DNA of 36,046 nucleotides from an uncultured Dehalococcoidia bacterium (lineage in GTDB: Bacteria; Chloroflexota; Dehalococcoidia; Dehalococcoidales; Fen-1064), in the NCBI GenBank assembly GCA_903916765.1, contig CAIWXV010000027.1, positions 1 to 36,046 of the forward strand, read 5' to 3'. The notes beneath the pieces were generated by a model, which had not been told where the DNA came from, did no database searches, and saw nothing but the letters and a program-made list of their open reading frames with translations. This document shows, piece after piece, positions 11,197 through 17,605 of the stretch (its first letter is position 1; every line of letters starts with the position of its first letter). The translations under genes and the position numbers were made by a program.

Positions 11197-11880
11197 TTAC
11201 CGAAGCTTTCCGAGTCCGGCACCAGGCACAACTTTGTCCAGAGCCACCGGTCTCTGCGCCCACCATGATTCAATCTGGTTTGCCTCGTCCTGCGTTATCT
11301 TTCCATTCTCCACCACTTTGTCTAACGCAGGCGTAATTCTCTCTTCCTTAAGTTCGCTCTTCGCCTGTTTGAAAGCATCCCGTAATTCCTGTTCCGTGAC
11401 GCCGAGAATTTCGGCGGTCTTCTTCAGTACCAGTCTATAAATAGCACCTGGTTTACCGATTAAATAGGCGTATTGTTTGATTCTACCCGGCGCCTGCCAT
11501 AAACCCTTAAGAAATCCGGATTTGGCTATCTCTGGCCGTGCTTCCAGCCATACTTCCCATGCTTCTTTGTCAGAAGGATCCGGTCTCTGTGCTAACCAGT
11601 TTCTAATCGCAGTTCCCTCTGTCTCGGATATCTTCCCTTTCTCGACCGCATTGGCAAGCCACTTATCGATTGCCTCATTTGCTACCTGTTCTCTGACTTG
11701 TGCCAGCGCATTCGTCAACTGCTGTTCCGTAATACCCAGAATCGCAGCTACCTTAGCAACGAGAGTGGTATTCTGAGTCGTATCTTCGTCATACTGCGCC
11801 ATAACAGCTACCCCACCACCTATTGCAAACAATACCACTGCTGCTACCACCGCTAACAAAATTTTTAATTTCTTGGACAC
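11197..11880 (-). CDS. Secreted or membrane-anchored protein with two helical repeats
   Basis: 227 residues starting at GTG (AGAGG lies 9 bases upstream). The N-terminus, KKLKILLAVVAAVVLFAIGGGVAVMAQ, is a signal peptide or membrane anchor, so the rest should be outside the membrane. Two diverged copies of one unit follow, at about residues 41-108 and 150-215. Each has AxILG(I/V)TEQ(Q/E)L, a Lys/Glu-rich amphipathic stretch, a turn (EKGKISETEG or ENGKITQDEA) and a closing W(L/W)AQRP. The middle segment (PGRIKQYAYLIGKPGAIYRLV) links them. Similar ILGVTxxxL...GKITxxEA repeats occur in small secreted proteins of Chloroflexota and Firmicutes, but I know of no proven function. It is the last gene of the sigma-factor operon, 34 bases after the SIMPL gene. 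Confidence 0.8.
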   Translation of the reverse strand: MSKKLKILLAVVAAVVLFAIGGGVAVMAQYDEDTTQNTTLVAKVAAILGITEQQLTNALAQVREQVANEAIDKWLANAVEKGKISETEGTAIRNWLAQRPDPSDKEAWEVWLEARPEIAKSGFLKGLWQAPGRIKQYAYLIGKPGAIYRLVLKKTAEILGVTEQELRDAFKQAKSELKEERITPALDKVVENGKITQDEANQIESWWAQRPVALDKVVPGAGLGKLR

Positions 11881-11914
11881 CTACTTCAACCTCTTTTCGA
11901 ATAATAAACTACCA

Positions 11915-12649
11915 TTACTGAATGGCGTAATTTATCTGGACCGTGAGACTGATCTTCAATTCACCTGTACTTATAGGCGTTGATGCGCTTGAATCCGCCG
12001 CAGACAATGTCCGTACTACGGTAGGTTGAGATACTGAGCCATCAGTTTCCGAGATATAAATCGGCTTACCCAGCTTTATATTGGATAATTCAGCTAATTG
12101 CGTCGCGGTATCCTTGGCATCAGCCATTGCCTTTTCTCGTGCCTGGGCATAGTAATCCGTCGGGTTATCAATAGTGAATTGAATATTATTAATACGAATT
12201 AAATCCCCACCGGCAACAACCACTGCATCTATAATGGTACCGGTTTTAGTCAAATTTCTGACTTTAACCGTTAACATATTGGCAACCTGATAGCCCACAA
12301 CCACCGATTCTTGTTTAGTATTATCCCATTTGGTCACTTGTTGAATGCTGTAATACTGAGTTTGAATATCCTTCTCAGCCACACCGTTAGAAGTCAAGGC
12401 AGACATCACATCGTTCATTGCCGATGATGCCTGGGATTGAGCTCCGTCAACGGTCAGCGCTTGAGCCTGAATTCCTAACTGTAAAATAGCCGCGTCGGGA
12501 GCAGCATTTACCTCTCCCGTCCCGGTCACCCAGATACCCATTTGCTGATTGTTAGATGCCTCTCCCGGTGATGCTTGCTGACAACCATAAAGTGAAACGA
12601 CCGTCAGCAAAAGAACTGCGACCATAGTGAACAACAGATATTTCTTCAT
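11915..12649 (-). CDS. SIMPL (DUF541) domain lipoprotein
   Basis: 244 residues. The ORF track begins at 12673, but ATG 12649 (MKKYLLFTMVAVLLL) is better because AGGGGG lies 8 bases before it. The signal peptide ends in a lipobox-like SLYGC (Cys 23), so this should be a lipid-anchored exported protein. The body is a SIMPL domain: GIWVTGTGEVNAAPDAAILQ opens it, then LTSNGVAEKDIQTQYYSI, then YQVANMLTVKVRNL and ARERAMADAKDTATQLAEL-like helices (here AREKAMADAKDTATQLAEL). SIMPL proteins are periplasmic or surface proteins, linked in some bacteria to oxidative or envelope stress; the biochemistry is poorly known. It lies between the DUF5667 gene and the repeat protein, consistent with an envelope role for the operon. 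Confidence 0.88.
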   Translation of the reverse strand: MKKYLLFTMVAVLLLTVVSLYGCQQASPGEASNNQQMGIWVTGTGEVNAAPDAAILQLGIQAQALTVDGAQSQASSAMNDVMSALTSNGVAEKDIQTQYYSIQQVTKWDNTKQESVVVGYQVANMLTVKVRNLTKTGTIIDAVVVAGGDLIRINNIQFTIDNPTDYYAQAREKAMADAKDTATQLAELSNIKLGKPIYISETDGSVSQPTVVRTLSAADSSASTPISTGELKISLTVQINYAIQ

Positions 12650-12722
12650 CTTGCTTACCCCCTGAATAATCAACTTCTAATTAGTTATAACGAAAAATCT
12701 ATCAGATAGTTAGTAAATAACT

Positions 12723-13598
12723 TTATTGGTCATCAAGATTATCAATAGCATTCTGATAATTGTTTCCTGACGTCTGGAGTGCCTGGCGAAGAGCAATTTT
12801 AGCAGATTCGGGGACTTTATCGGAATCCAGTAATTTCTGAATTTTATCCGATTGAGTCGAGGCATAATAGACAAGAATTTGTTTCAATTTTGCTCTGATA
12901 CTTGCATTGGAGTTTCCCGCTATTGACTTCGCGCCAGTCGTTTCTGCTTGCTGAGTTGTCGTACTGTTATCAGAAGCCAGAGCAGCACCTAGCATCGGGG
13001 CGGGGACTGATGCTGTCGTCACAGATTCAGTCCCCGCTACAAAAGATAATTCACCCATCATTGTATAATTTTTGTAAAGCCGTTGCGCTACTTTCTCTAT
13101 ATCCGCCGACTTGCCCTTGGCAACCAAATAATCCAATTCTGCCATTCTTCTATCGGCAAATAATGCATACAGCTCTGCTTTCTTTTCCTCAGAGCCTGTT
13201 AAACTTACCCGAACATTCTCGGTTATCAACTTCACAGGATAAAGAGGATTCCCTGGCATACTACCATCAGCCGCTAACACCGTACCGCCACTCAAAAAGA
13301 AAACCAATAGTACAACACATACTGCTACTGCCCATCTCGGAACAGCTGCACGCACACGCTTCTCGGCTTTTGGTTTTGACATTATTGATTGAAGCTGGAA
13401 TCTGACTCTAGCACGGGCATCAGCGGAAGGCTTAATATCAACTGCCTTTTTCACCGTTACCGCTGTCCGGAGCAAAGATCCAAGCTCGGAAGCATATTCC
13501 GGATAACGCCGAAGACATTGCTCTATCGTTTCATCCCCGGCGAGCATATGCTCCAGGCATTCATTCAAAATGTAATTAAACCGTTTATTATTTCCCAC
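12723..13598 (-). CDS. DUF5667 membrane protein, putative anti-sigma partner
   Basis: About 291 residues from GTG 13598 (MGNNKRFNYILNECLEHMLA); the ORF track's 13643 start lies inside the sigma gene and is unlikely. The N-terminal cytoplasmic helical region (ETIEQCLRRYPEYASELGSLL) is followed by a single membrane helix (RWAVAVCVVLLVFFLSGGTVLA) and then the DUF5667 signature MPGNPLYPVKLITENVRVSL. The remaining extracytoplasmic part is helical and ends in LRQALQTSGNNYQNAIDNL. The upstream sigma gene stops at 13600, one base before this start, and GGGGGA in the sigma-gene end serves as SD. The inside-TM-outside layout and coupling to an ECF sigma gene fit an anti-sigma factor, but no zinc-binding anti-sigma motif (HxxxCxxC) is visible, so that role is inferred from context. 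Confidence 0.85.
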   Translation of the reverse strand: MGNNKRFNYILNECLEHMLAGDETIEQCLRRYPEYASELGSLLRTAVTVKKAVDIKPSADARARVRFQLQSIMSKPKAEKRVRAAVPRWAVAVCVVLLVFFLSGGTVLAADGSMPGNPLYPVKLITENVRVSLTGSEEKKAELYALFADRRMAELDYLVAKGKSADIEKVAQRLYKNYTMMGELSFVAGTESVTTASVPAPMLGAALASDNSTTTQQAETTGAKSIAGNSNASIRAKLKQILVYYASTQSDKIQKLLDSDKVPESAKIALRQALQTSGNNYQNAIDNLDDQ

Positions 13599-13599
13599 C

Positions 13600-14139
13600 T
13601 TATTCCCCCACCAACAAGGTTTTGCGAAGAGCCAATATGGCACTGTGCTGTAAAGCCTTAATAGCGCCCTCGCTCTTCCTCATCGTTTTTGCCGCCTCGG
13701 CAATTGACAATCCGCCGGCAAAGCGGAGATTGATGACCTCACGCTGTGCCCCGGTCAATTTTCTGGAGGCCAAAACCACCTTTTCCATTTCCATTTTCAC
13801 TTCGACCTCGTGCTCCGGATTGCTATCGCTCAACACCGGTAGCGACTCATCGAACGGTATAGTCTTTTTCTTACTTTCTTTCCTGACAAAATCCACCATC
13901 TGGTTATGCGCAATACGGAATAACCAGGCAGAAAAAGGTATACCCTGCCAACGATAAGAGTCGATTGACTCATAAGCTTTAACGAAGACCTGTTGAGTCA
14001 TATCCTCCGCCTCTGCCATATTTCCTATCTTCAAAACCACATAGCGATAAATCTTATCGAAGTGGTTTTCATATAGTTGGGCAAAAGCATCCTGGTCTCC
14101 CTGCCGTGCCCGTTGAATAAGATTTTGTTCTTCTTGCAC
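13600..14139 (-). CDS. ECF-type RNA polymerase sigma factor
   Basis: 179 residues from a GTG start with AGGGGA upstream. Region 2 reads FAQLYENHFDKIYRYV, then EDMTQQVFVKAYE and the DNA-melting part FSAWLFRIAHNQMVDFVRK. Region 4 reads LTGAQREVINLRFAGGLSIAEAAKTM with the recognition helix KSEGAIKALQHSAILALRK. No extra domain is present, so it is a plain group 4 sigma factor. It heads the operon with the DUF5667 protein, a SIMPL lipoprotein and a secreted repeat protein, which suggests control of an envelope response. TTTGACA motifs lie upstream on the minus strand (near 14187 and 14249), but neither has a convincing -10 at normal spacing, so no promoter is called. Confidence 0.93.
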   Translation of the reverse strand: MQEEQNLIQRARQGDQDAFAQLYENHFDKIYRYVVLKIGNMAEAEDMTQQVFVKAYESIDSYRWQGIPFSAWLFRIAHNQMVDFVRKESKKKTIPFDESLPVLSDSNPEHEVEVKMEMEKVVLASRKLTGAQREVINLRFAGGLSIAEAAKTMRKSEGAIKALQHSAILALRKTLLVGE

Positions 14140-14309
14140 TAGATAAATCCCCTACTCGCCTGACTAGATACAAATCTATTAATTTGTCAAACTTTCTCTC
14201 GGGTTTTTACCCCGTGCATACAGTATAACGAAGGATGTCAAAAAAAGATAGGGTTTAGAGGGTGACTAACTACTTGCATTTGATTGAGAGTGCGATCATG
14301 CATCTCAAC

Positions 14310-14421
14310 TATTAATCACACAACCCTTTCGACTTCACTTAGGGGAAGCGACCCACTCCCAACCATCGCCCTTTTCTGGCGAGGGGAAACACAAAAGGAA
14401 TGGCAAATGCCCTTCCTTTTC
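14310..14421. repeat. Possible dispersed-repeat relic with hairpins in the 14140-14508 gap
   Basis: The 369-base gap between the sigma operon and the RimI-like gene holds no convincing gene. CCCTTTCGACTTCACTTAGG near 14325-14343 resembles the CCCTTCGACTTCGCTCAGG-type motif often seen in dispersed noncoding repeats of bacterial genomes. Next to it are a hairpin TCGCC/GGCGA (14366-14382) and a longer one, AAAAGGAA...TTCCTTTT with inner GGC/GCC (14393-14420). A start-less 46-codon frame on the minus strand (14335-14475) crosses these hairpins. Copy number elsewhere cannot be seen from this window. Confidence 0.35.
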
Positions 14422-14481
14422 TAGAACTTCTACTCCTTGATATACTTCGGGGAAATCAGCCGTACTTCGATGTGCTCATTA

Positions 14482-14490
14482 TGCTAGAAT
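14482..14490 (+). promoter_or_regulatory. Extended -10 promoter for the RimI-like gene
   Basis: TG-C-TAGAAT is an extended -10 box. A start near 14497 gives a short leader that contains the SD AGAGGA (14498-14503), 5 bases before ATG 14509. No clear -35 is seen. Confidence 0.5.
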
Positions 14491-14508
14491 ATTGACTAGA
14501 GGATAAAG

Positions 14509-15183
14509 ATGCTTTTCACTGTACGTTTTATGCGACGACAGGATATCCCACAGGTAACAGAGATTGACCGCGAAGCCTTTCCGAATGAATGGCCGCCGAC
14601 TAATTTTGCACGGGAACTGGTGAATAAGTTGGCATATTATGTGGTCGCTTATGAAACTCAGCAAGCCGACCCCAAACCCGCTAATAAACCTGCCTTAGAG
14701 GGGGGAACATCAGGGTTTCTCAATAGACTGCAAAATCTGTTCTCGCGGAGGCAAACTCCCCAAGATACATCTTCCGAGAAAGAGCCTCAAATCCTCGGCT
14801 ATGCCGGTATGTGGATTATGGCAGATGAAGCTCACATTACCAGCATCGCTTCAAACAAGAATCAGCGCCATCAAGGTATCGGTGAAGGCTTACTGATATG
14901 CCTCATCGAAATGGCGATGAAGTACCAGGCACGCATCGTTACCCTGGAAGTCCGCGTCTCGAATCAAACTGCTCAGAATCTTTACTATAAGTTCGGCTTT
15001 GATAATCTGGGGAATCGTAAAGGGTATTATCTGGATAACAAAGAAGATGCAGTCATAATGTCCACGGAATATATCGGCTCCCCATCATTCAGGGAAAAAT
15101 TCAGGCAAGCAAAGCAAGCTCACTATAAGAAATGGGGAGTAACCTCTAACGAAACTATGGCAAAGGCATCAGGAAGGGCTTAA
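14509..15183 (+). CDS. rimI: RimI-like ribosomal protein alanine N-acetyltransferase
   Basis: A 224-residue GNAT enzyme. RimI acetylates the N-terminal alanine of ribosomal protein S18. The opening FTVRFMRRQDIPQVTEIDREAFPNEW and the acetyl-CoA loop region SNKNQRHQGIGEGLLICLIE are followed by the RimI hallmark LEVRVSNQTAQNLYYKFGF and RKGYYLDNKEDAVIM. Between beta strands (about residues 47-92) there is a Pro/Gln/Ser-rich insert, QQADPKPANKPALEGG...SSEKEPQ, that ordinary RimI (about 150 residues) lacks, and a basic tail of about 35 residues follows the core. It could be a related GNAT with another substrate; the usual neighbours tsaB and tsaD are not here. It is a single-gene unit converging on the next gene. 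Confidence 0.8.
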   Translation: MLFTVRFMRRQDIPQVTEIDREAFPNEWPPTNFARELVNKLAYYVVAYETQQADPKPANKPALEGGTSGFLNRLQNLFSRRQTPQDTSSEKEPQILGYAGMWIMADEAHITSIASNKNQRHQGIGEGLLICLIEMAMKYQARIVTLEVRVSNQTAQNLYYKFGFDNLGNRKGYYLDNKEDAVIMSTEYIGSPSFREKFRQAKQAHYKKWGVTSNETMAKASGRA

Positions 15184-15191
15184 ATTCAGCC

Positions 15192-15659
15192 TTACCGCTC
15201 GCCGAAAAAGAAACCTGTCATGGTAGGATATTTTACCGGTAATTCTTTCTGCCCGGTCTTATCGACCATCCAATCTTCGAGTTCTTGTCGGCACTTAGCC
15301 AATAGTTCCTTGAATTTGGTAAGGTCGATAGCTTTGTAGCTATCGGAATGGGTTTTCTTACACTCTTTTATCTGCGTGTTAAACTCTTCCACAAAGGTAA
15401 AGGACTCCCTAAGGTTCTGCTTCAACGATTCGCCGAGGAAGCCAACCCTAGATTTGTTCATCTGCCAGTTCGAATCCTCAAAGCGATGTGGTTTTTCCCT
15501 CTGGAGAAAGGTTTCCGCCAGTGCTTGATTACACCTGATATCATAAAGTAACGACTGGACTATTTCAGGGTATTTGGCTGGCCCACCACGTCTCCTGAGC
15601 AAAGAAACAAGCAAGAGAATTATTAACAATATTATGATTACTAACCAGGTACTACTCAT
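15192..15659 (-). CDS. Small membrane-anchored protein of unknown function
   Basis: 155 residues. The first 22 residues form one membrane helix (WLVIIILLIILLLVSLL), followed by RRRGG, so the rest should lie in the cytoplasm by the positive-inside rule. The soluble part is helical and charged (YPEIVQSLLYDIRCNQALAE, then LRESFTFVEEFNTQIKECKK, then KELLAKCRQELEDW) with no motif I recognise. It ends only 8 bases from the converging RimI-like gene; a small imperfect hairpin (AAGGGCT/AGCCTT) lies between them. Codon use and a clean frame support a real gene, but its function is unknown. Confidence 0.75.
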   Translation of the reverse strand: MSSTWLVIIILLIILLLVSLLRRRGGPAKYPEIVQSLLYDIRCNQALAETFLQREKPHRFEDSNWQMNKSRVGFLGESLKQNLRESFTFVEEFNTQIKECKKTHSDSYKAIDLTKFKELLAKCRQELEDWMVDKTGQKELPVKYPTMTGFFFGER

Positions 15660-15708
15660 TCTATACTAATCCTACATTTTTCCTGAACACGTCATTCTAA
15701 TCGAAAGG

Positions 15709-15900
15709 TTAAGCTGTTTTGCTTTCGGAGGAAAGTTTACCCCCAGTAACCCAATTATGCTTAGGAATATCATTGAGAATAATATGAACGGCTTCAGCGG
15801 GTACACCAATTTTAGTGAAGGTAGCAGTAATACCCTCGACTAACAGTTTCTTCTGTTCGATGGTGCGTCCTTCCCACATATCAACAATCACTACCGGCAT
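15709..15900 (-). CDS. 4-oxalocrotonate tautomerase family protein
   Basis: 63 residues beginning MPVVIVDMWEGRTIEQKKLL. After removal of Met, Pro1 is the catalytic base and Arg11 is kept, as in 4-oxalocrotonate tautomerase. The second active-site arginine (Arg39 of the Pseudomonas enzyme) is replaced by His in AVHIILNDIP. The closing HNWVTGGKLSSE matches the family's FGIGG-type turn. Such small enzymes isomerise enol and keto acids, but the true substrate here is unknown; no aromatic-degradation genes are nearby. It follows the zinc-ribbon gene by 20 bases with an SD (AAGGAG) between, so it is the second gene of a two-gene operon. Confidence 0.9.
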   Translation of the reverse strand: MPVVIVDMWEGRTIEQKKLLVEGITATFTKIGVPAEAVHIILNDIPKHNWVTGGKLSSESKTA

Positions 15901-15920
15901 AGCAATCTCCTTATGTGGTT

Positions 15921-16145
15921 TTATGCACCGCCACGTCTGAATTTGTCCTTCATCGCCTGAATTTCTTCCAATTTCGCCATTGCTGCGGGGTCGATTGGCT
16001 CACAGGACTTCAGAACATTGTGTTCCATTCTGATTCTAAAGAGTTCACGGCATTTCCAACACCGATACGGTCCTTCGTAAACAGGGTCGGATAAGGAAAA
16101 CGTACCCTCAGTATTGCATTTGGGGCACTTTATTTTGGTTAACAT
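15921..16145 (-). CDS. Small zinc-ribbon protein
   Basis: 74 residues with one predicted zinc site: CPKC at residues 8-11 and CWKC near residues 29-32, separated by a short beta-type segment (TEGTFSLSDPVYEGPYR). The C-terminal part (AAMAKLEEIQAMKDKFRR) is a charged helix. This looks like a small zinc-ribbon regulator or adaptor; no partner is evident. GGAGG lies 11 bases before the ATG and a good promoter lies upstream, so this gene heads the pair with the tautomerase. Confidence 0.8.
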   Translation of the reverse strand: MLTKIKCPKCNTEGTFSLSDPVYEGPYRCWKCRELFRIRMEHNVLKSCEPIDPAAMAKLEEIQAMKDKFRRGGA

Positions 16146-16197
16146 GACTCGGCAATACCTCCTGACAGAAGAATTTCACTAATAGCTATTATGTGGC

Positions 16198-16226
16198 ATA
16201 TTAATTATTATCACTGTTTTTGTCAA
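16198..16226 (-). promoter_or_regulatory. Promoter of the zinc-ribbon/tautomerase pair
   Basis: On the minus strand, TTGACA (16226-16221) and TAATAT (16203-16198) are spaced by 17 bp. The leader to ATG 16145 would be about 45 bases. Confidence 0.75.
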
Positions 16227-16283
16227 ACTATATTAAAGTATATCACTATTTCAATAAATTGTAAGTTGCTCCACGATGAAGAA

Positions 16284-16937
16284 TTAGCCATTTCTTTCGA
16301 CTAGAAGACAGATGTTCTGCGAAAATTTTTTGATGGGGAAGCGGTAACTATTTTCCGGAAAAACCTTTATCACCCGCAAACCGGCTTTCTGTGCCAAGTT
16401 CACCAACTCGGTATAGGAAAACAGATAATAATAGCGGTGCAGAGTCTCATCCTTTATTCGCCAGGGAACCAATACCACTTTCCCCCGAAACCAAAAACGC
16501 GGCTGCCAGCGATTCCATACGGTAATGAACGCCTTTCCGCCGGGTTTTAGTACCCGCTTTAACTCTACCAGTGCCGTCAGATGGTTCTGCTCTTTTAGAT
16601 GATGGTAAGTAGCTATTGAGATTACATAGTCGAAGGCTTCATTATTATAAGGTAGCTGGCAGACATCAGCGACAGTAAGATTAACCTCGAATTTGAATTT
16701 ATCCGCATATTTGCGGGCGAGTCTTAGCATCTCATCGGAAAAATCGGCACCGTATAACCCGAAATTTTGAGCAAACGGTAGAAAATCGGCGCCATGCCCG
16801 CAACCAAGATTGAGGAGCCTACCATTGCCCCAGTCTTTTGCCAGTGTTTCCAATTCGCGACGGAAAATGGTCCAGTGCCGATAATTGTACCAGCTGGGAG
16901 CTATACGATTGAAAACATCTCTGAGATTGGCTGACAT
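16284..16937 (-). CDS. Trm9/ALKBH8-like SAM-dependent methyltransferase
   Basis: A 217-residue class I methyltransferase. The SAM-binding motif I is LLNLGCGHGADFLPFA, motif II is YGADFSDEML, and ADVCQLPYNNEAFDYVISIA covers the acidic loop. The second half resembles the Trm9/ALKBH8 methyltransferase branch more than generic family 11 enzymes: SIATYHHLKE, then RVLKPGGKAFITVWN, and especially LVPWRIKDE followed by LHRYYYLFSYTELVNL. In eukaryotes that branch methylates 5-carboxymethyluridine (cm5U) at tRNA position 34 to mcm5U, after Elp3 has installed the carboxymethyl group. An Elp3 gene lies 670 bases away, on the other strand. The assignment rests on recalled motifs, not on a search; a generic small-molecule methyltransferase remains possible. 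Confidence 0.8.
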   Translation of the reverse strand: MSANLRDVFNRIAPSWYNYRHWTIFRRELETLAKDWGNGRLLNLGCGHGADFLPFAQNFGLYGADFSDEMLRLARKYADKFKFEVNLTVADVCQLPYNNEAFDYVISIATYHHLKEQNHLTALVELKRVLKPGGKAFITVWNRWQPRFWFRGKVVLVPWRIKDETLHRYYYLFSYTELVNLAQKAGLRVIKVFPENSYRFPIKKFSQNICLLVERNG

Positions 16938-16951
16938 AAGAACCTGCGCTG

Positions 16952-16977
16952 TACTAACTTCAGTACCAGTTAGTATA
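16952..16977 (-). promoter_or_regulatory. Methyltransferase promoter overlapped by an operator-like inverted repeat
   Basis: On the minus strand a TATACT -10 box (16977-16972) lies 34 bases before the methyltransferase ATG; the -35 is weak. TACTAACT (16952-16959) and AGTTAGTA (16968-16975) form an 8-bp inverted repeat with an 8-base gap that covers most of the -10 and the predicted start, which is where a repressor would bind. Confidence 0.45.
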
Positions 16978-17015
16978 ACACAGAAACCGAGGGTAAATTA
17001 GAAATGCCCAAGATC

Positions 17016-17400
17016 TTAGTGTGCTTGTTCCAGCGCAAAAACGATGTCGAAGCTAACGCTATCACCCTGAATCTCATTACCTACCGTGGTGGGGATATTC
17101 CGAACAGCCGTCAGATTGAGCCTGCTATTAGCTGTCATTGTAGTTATCCGGGCTTGCGTAATTTAGCAACGGTTGATAGTAATAAGCAATACCGCCGGCG
17201 CCGGGGGCAACATTATCCATATCGAGTGCTTCAGTTGTTTGCCCTCTACCGACTTTCAGGTCAAGAACTCCGCCAGCGAAATCGCCCTGGGCGCCATTCC
17301 ACCCATCTCCGAAGTATGCCCAGGCACCACCACTGAAGAGAAGCCCCATCAGTAAAACCACTATTGCTAAACCTAATATTTTCTTCGCTCTGCTGTTCAT
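17016..17400 (-). pseudogene. TasA/CalY-like secreted protein gene with a frameshift
   Basis: The 90-residue ORF starts MNSRAKKILGLAIVVLLMGLLFSGGAWAYF, a signal peptide, and then GGVLDLKVGRGQTTEALDM and NVAPGAGG, typical of the TasA/CalY (camelysin) family of exported, sometimes fibre-forming proteins. It stops at YASPDNYNDS. In another frame the sequence continues ITTMTANSRLNLTAVRN and GDSVSFDIVFALEQAH, ending in TAA at 17018-17016; this is the family's usual C-terminal strand pattern. So a one-base insertion (or two-base loss) near 17150 splits a gene of about 128 codons. It could be an assembly error or a real mutation. Confidence 0.7.
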
Positions 17401-17519
17401 TTTTTGTTCCTGTATCTACAGAATAATGTTTCGGTGATAAACTAAATATTAAACAACAGGGTAACACTCTAAACATTTCATAAATATTTCCATTGATTTG
17501 GAGGTTTCCCTCCCCACCC

Positions 17520-17548
17520 GAATATTCATCGCTGCACTTAGAATGACA
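17520..17548. repeat. Possible dispersed-repeat relic upstream of elp3
   Basis: GAATATTCATCGCTGCACTTAGAATGACA resembles the GATTCTTCGCTGCGCTCAGAATGACA-type motif common in dispersed noncoding repeats. It falls inside the N-terminal extension of the ORF-track elp3 frame, which is a reason to place the elp3 start further downstream. Confidence 0.35.
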
Positions 17549-17605
17549 ATATCAGGACTCGGGGATAGCACTGCGGTACCAGATTTTGATACACTATTGG
17601 GAGTT

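Noticed and set aside
12902-13405. A 167-codon plus-strand ORF opposite the DUF5667 gene
   Set aside because: Low-quality composition with no motif; the minus strand holds the DUF5667 signature and an operon context.
14140-14508. A tRNA or small structured RNA in the gap
   Set aside because: Hairpins are present, but no cloverleaf, T-loop GTTCRANNC or known riboswitch core could be found.
17004-17336. A 110-codon plus-strand ORF opposite the TasA-like gene
   Set aside because: Arg/His-rich random-looking product on the antisense strand; the minus strand carries a signal peptide and family motifs.
17498-17605. N-terminal extension of Elp3 from TTG 17498
   Set aside because: The stretch includes a repeat-like sequence and has no similarity to Elp3 N-termini, which begin close to the TISGVTPVAVM segment.
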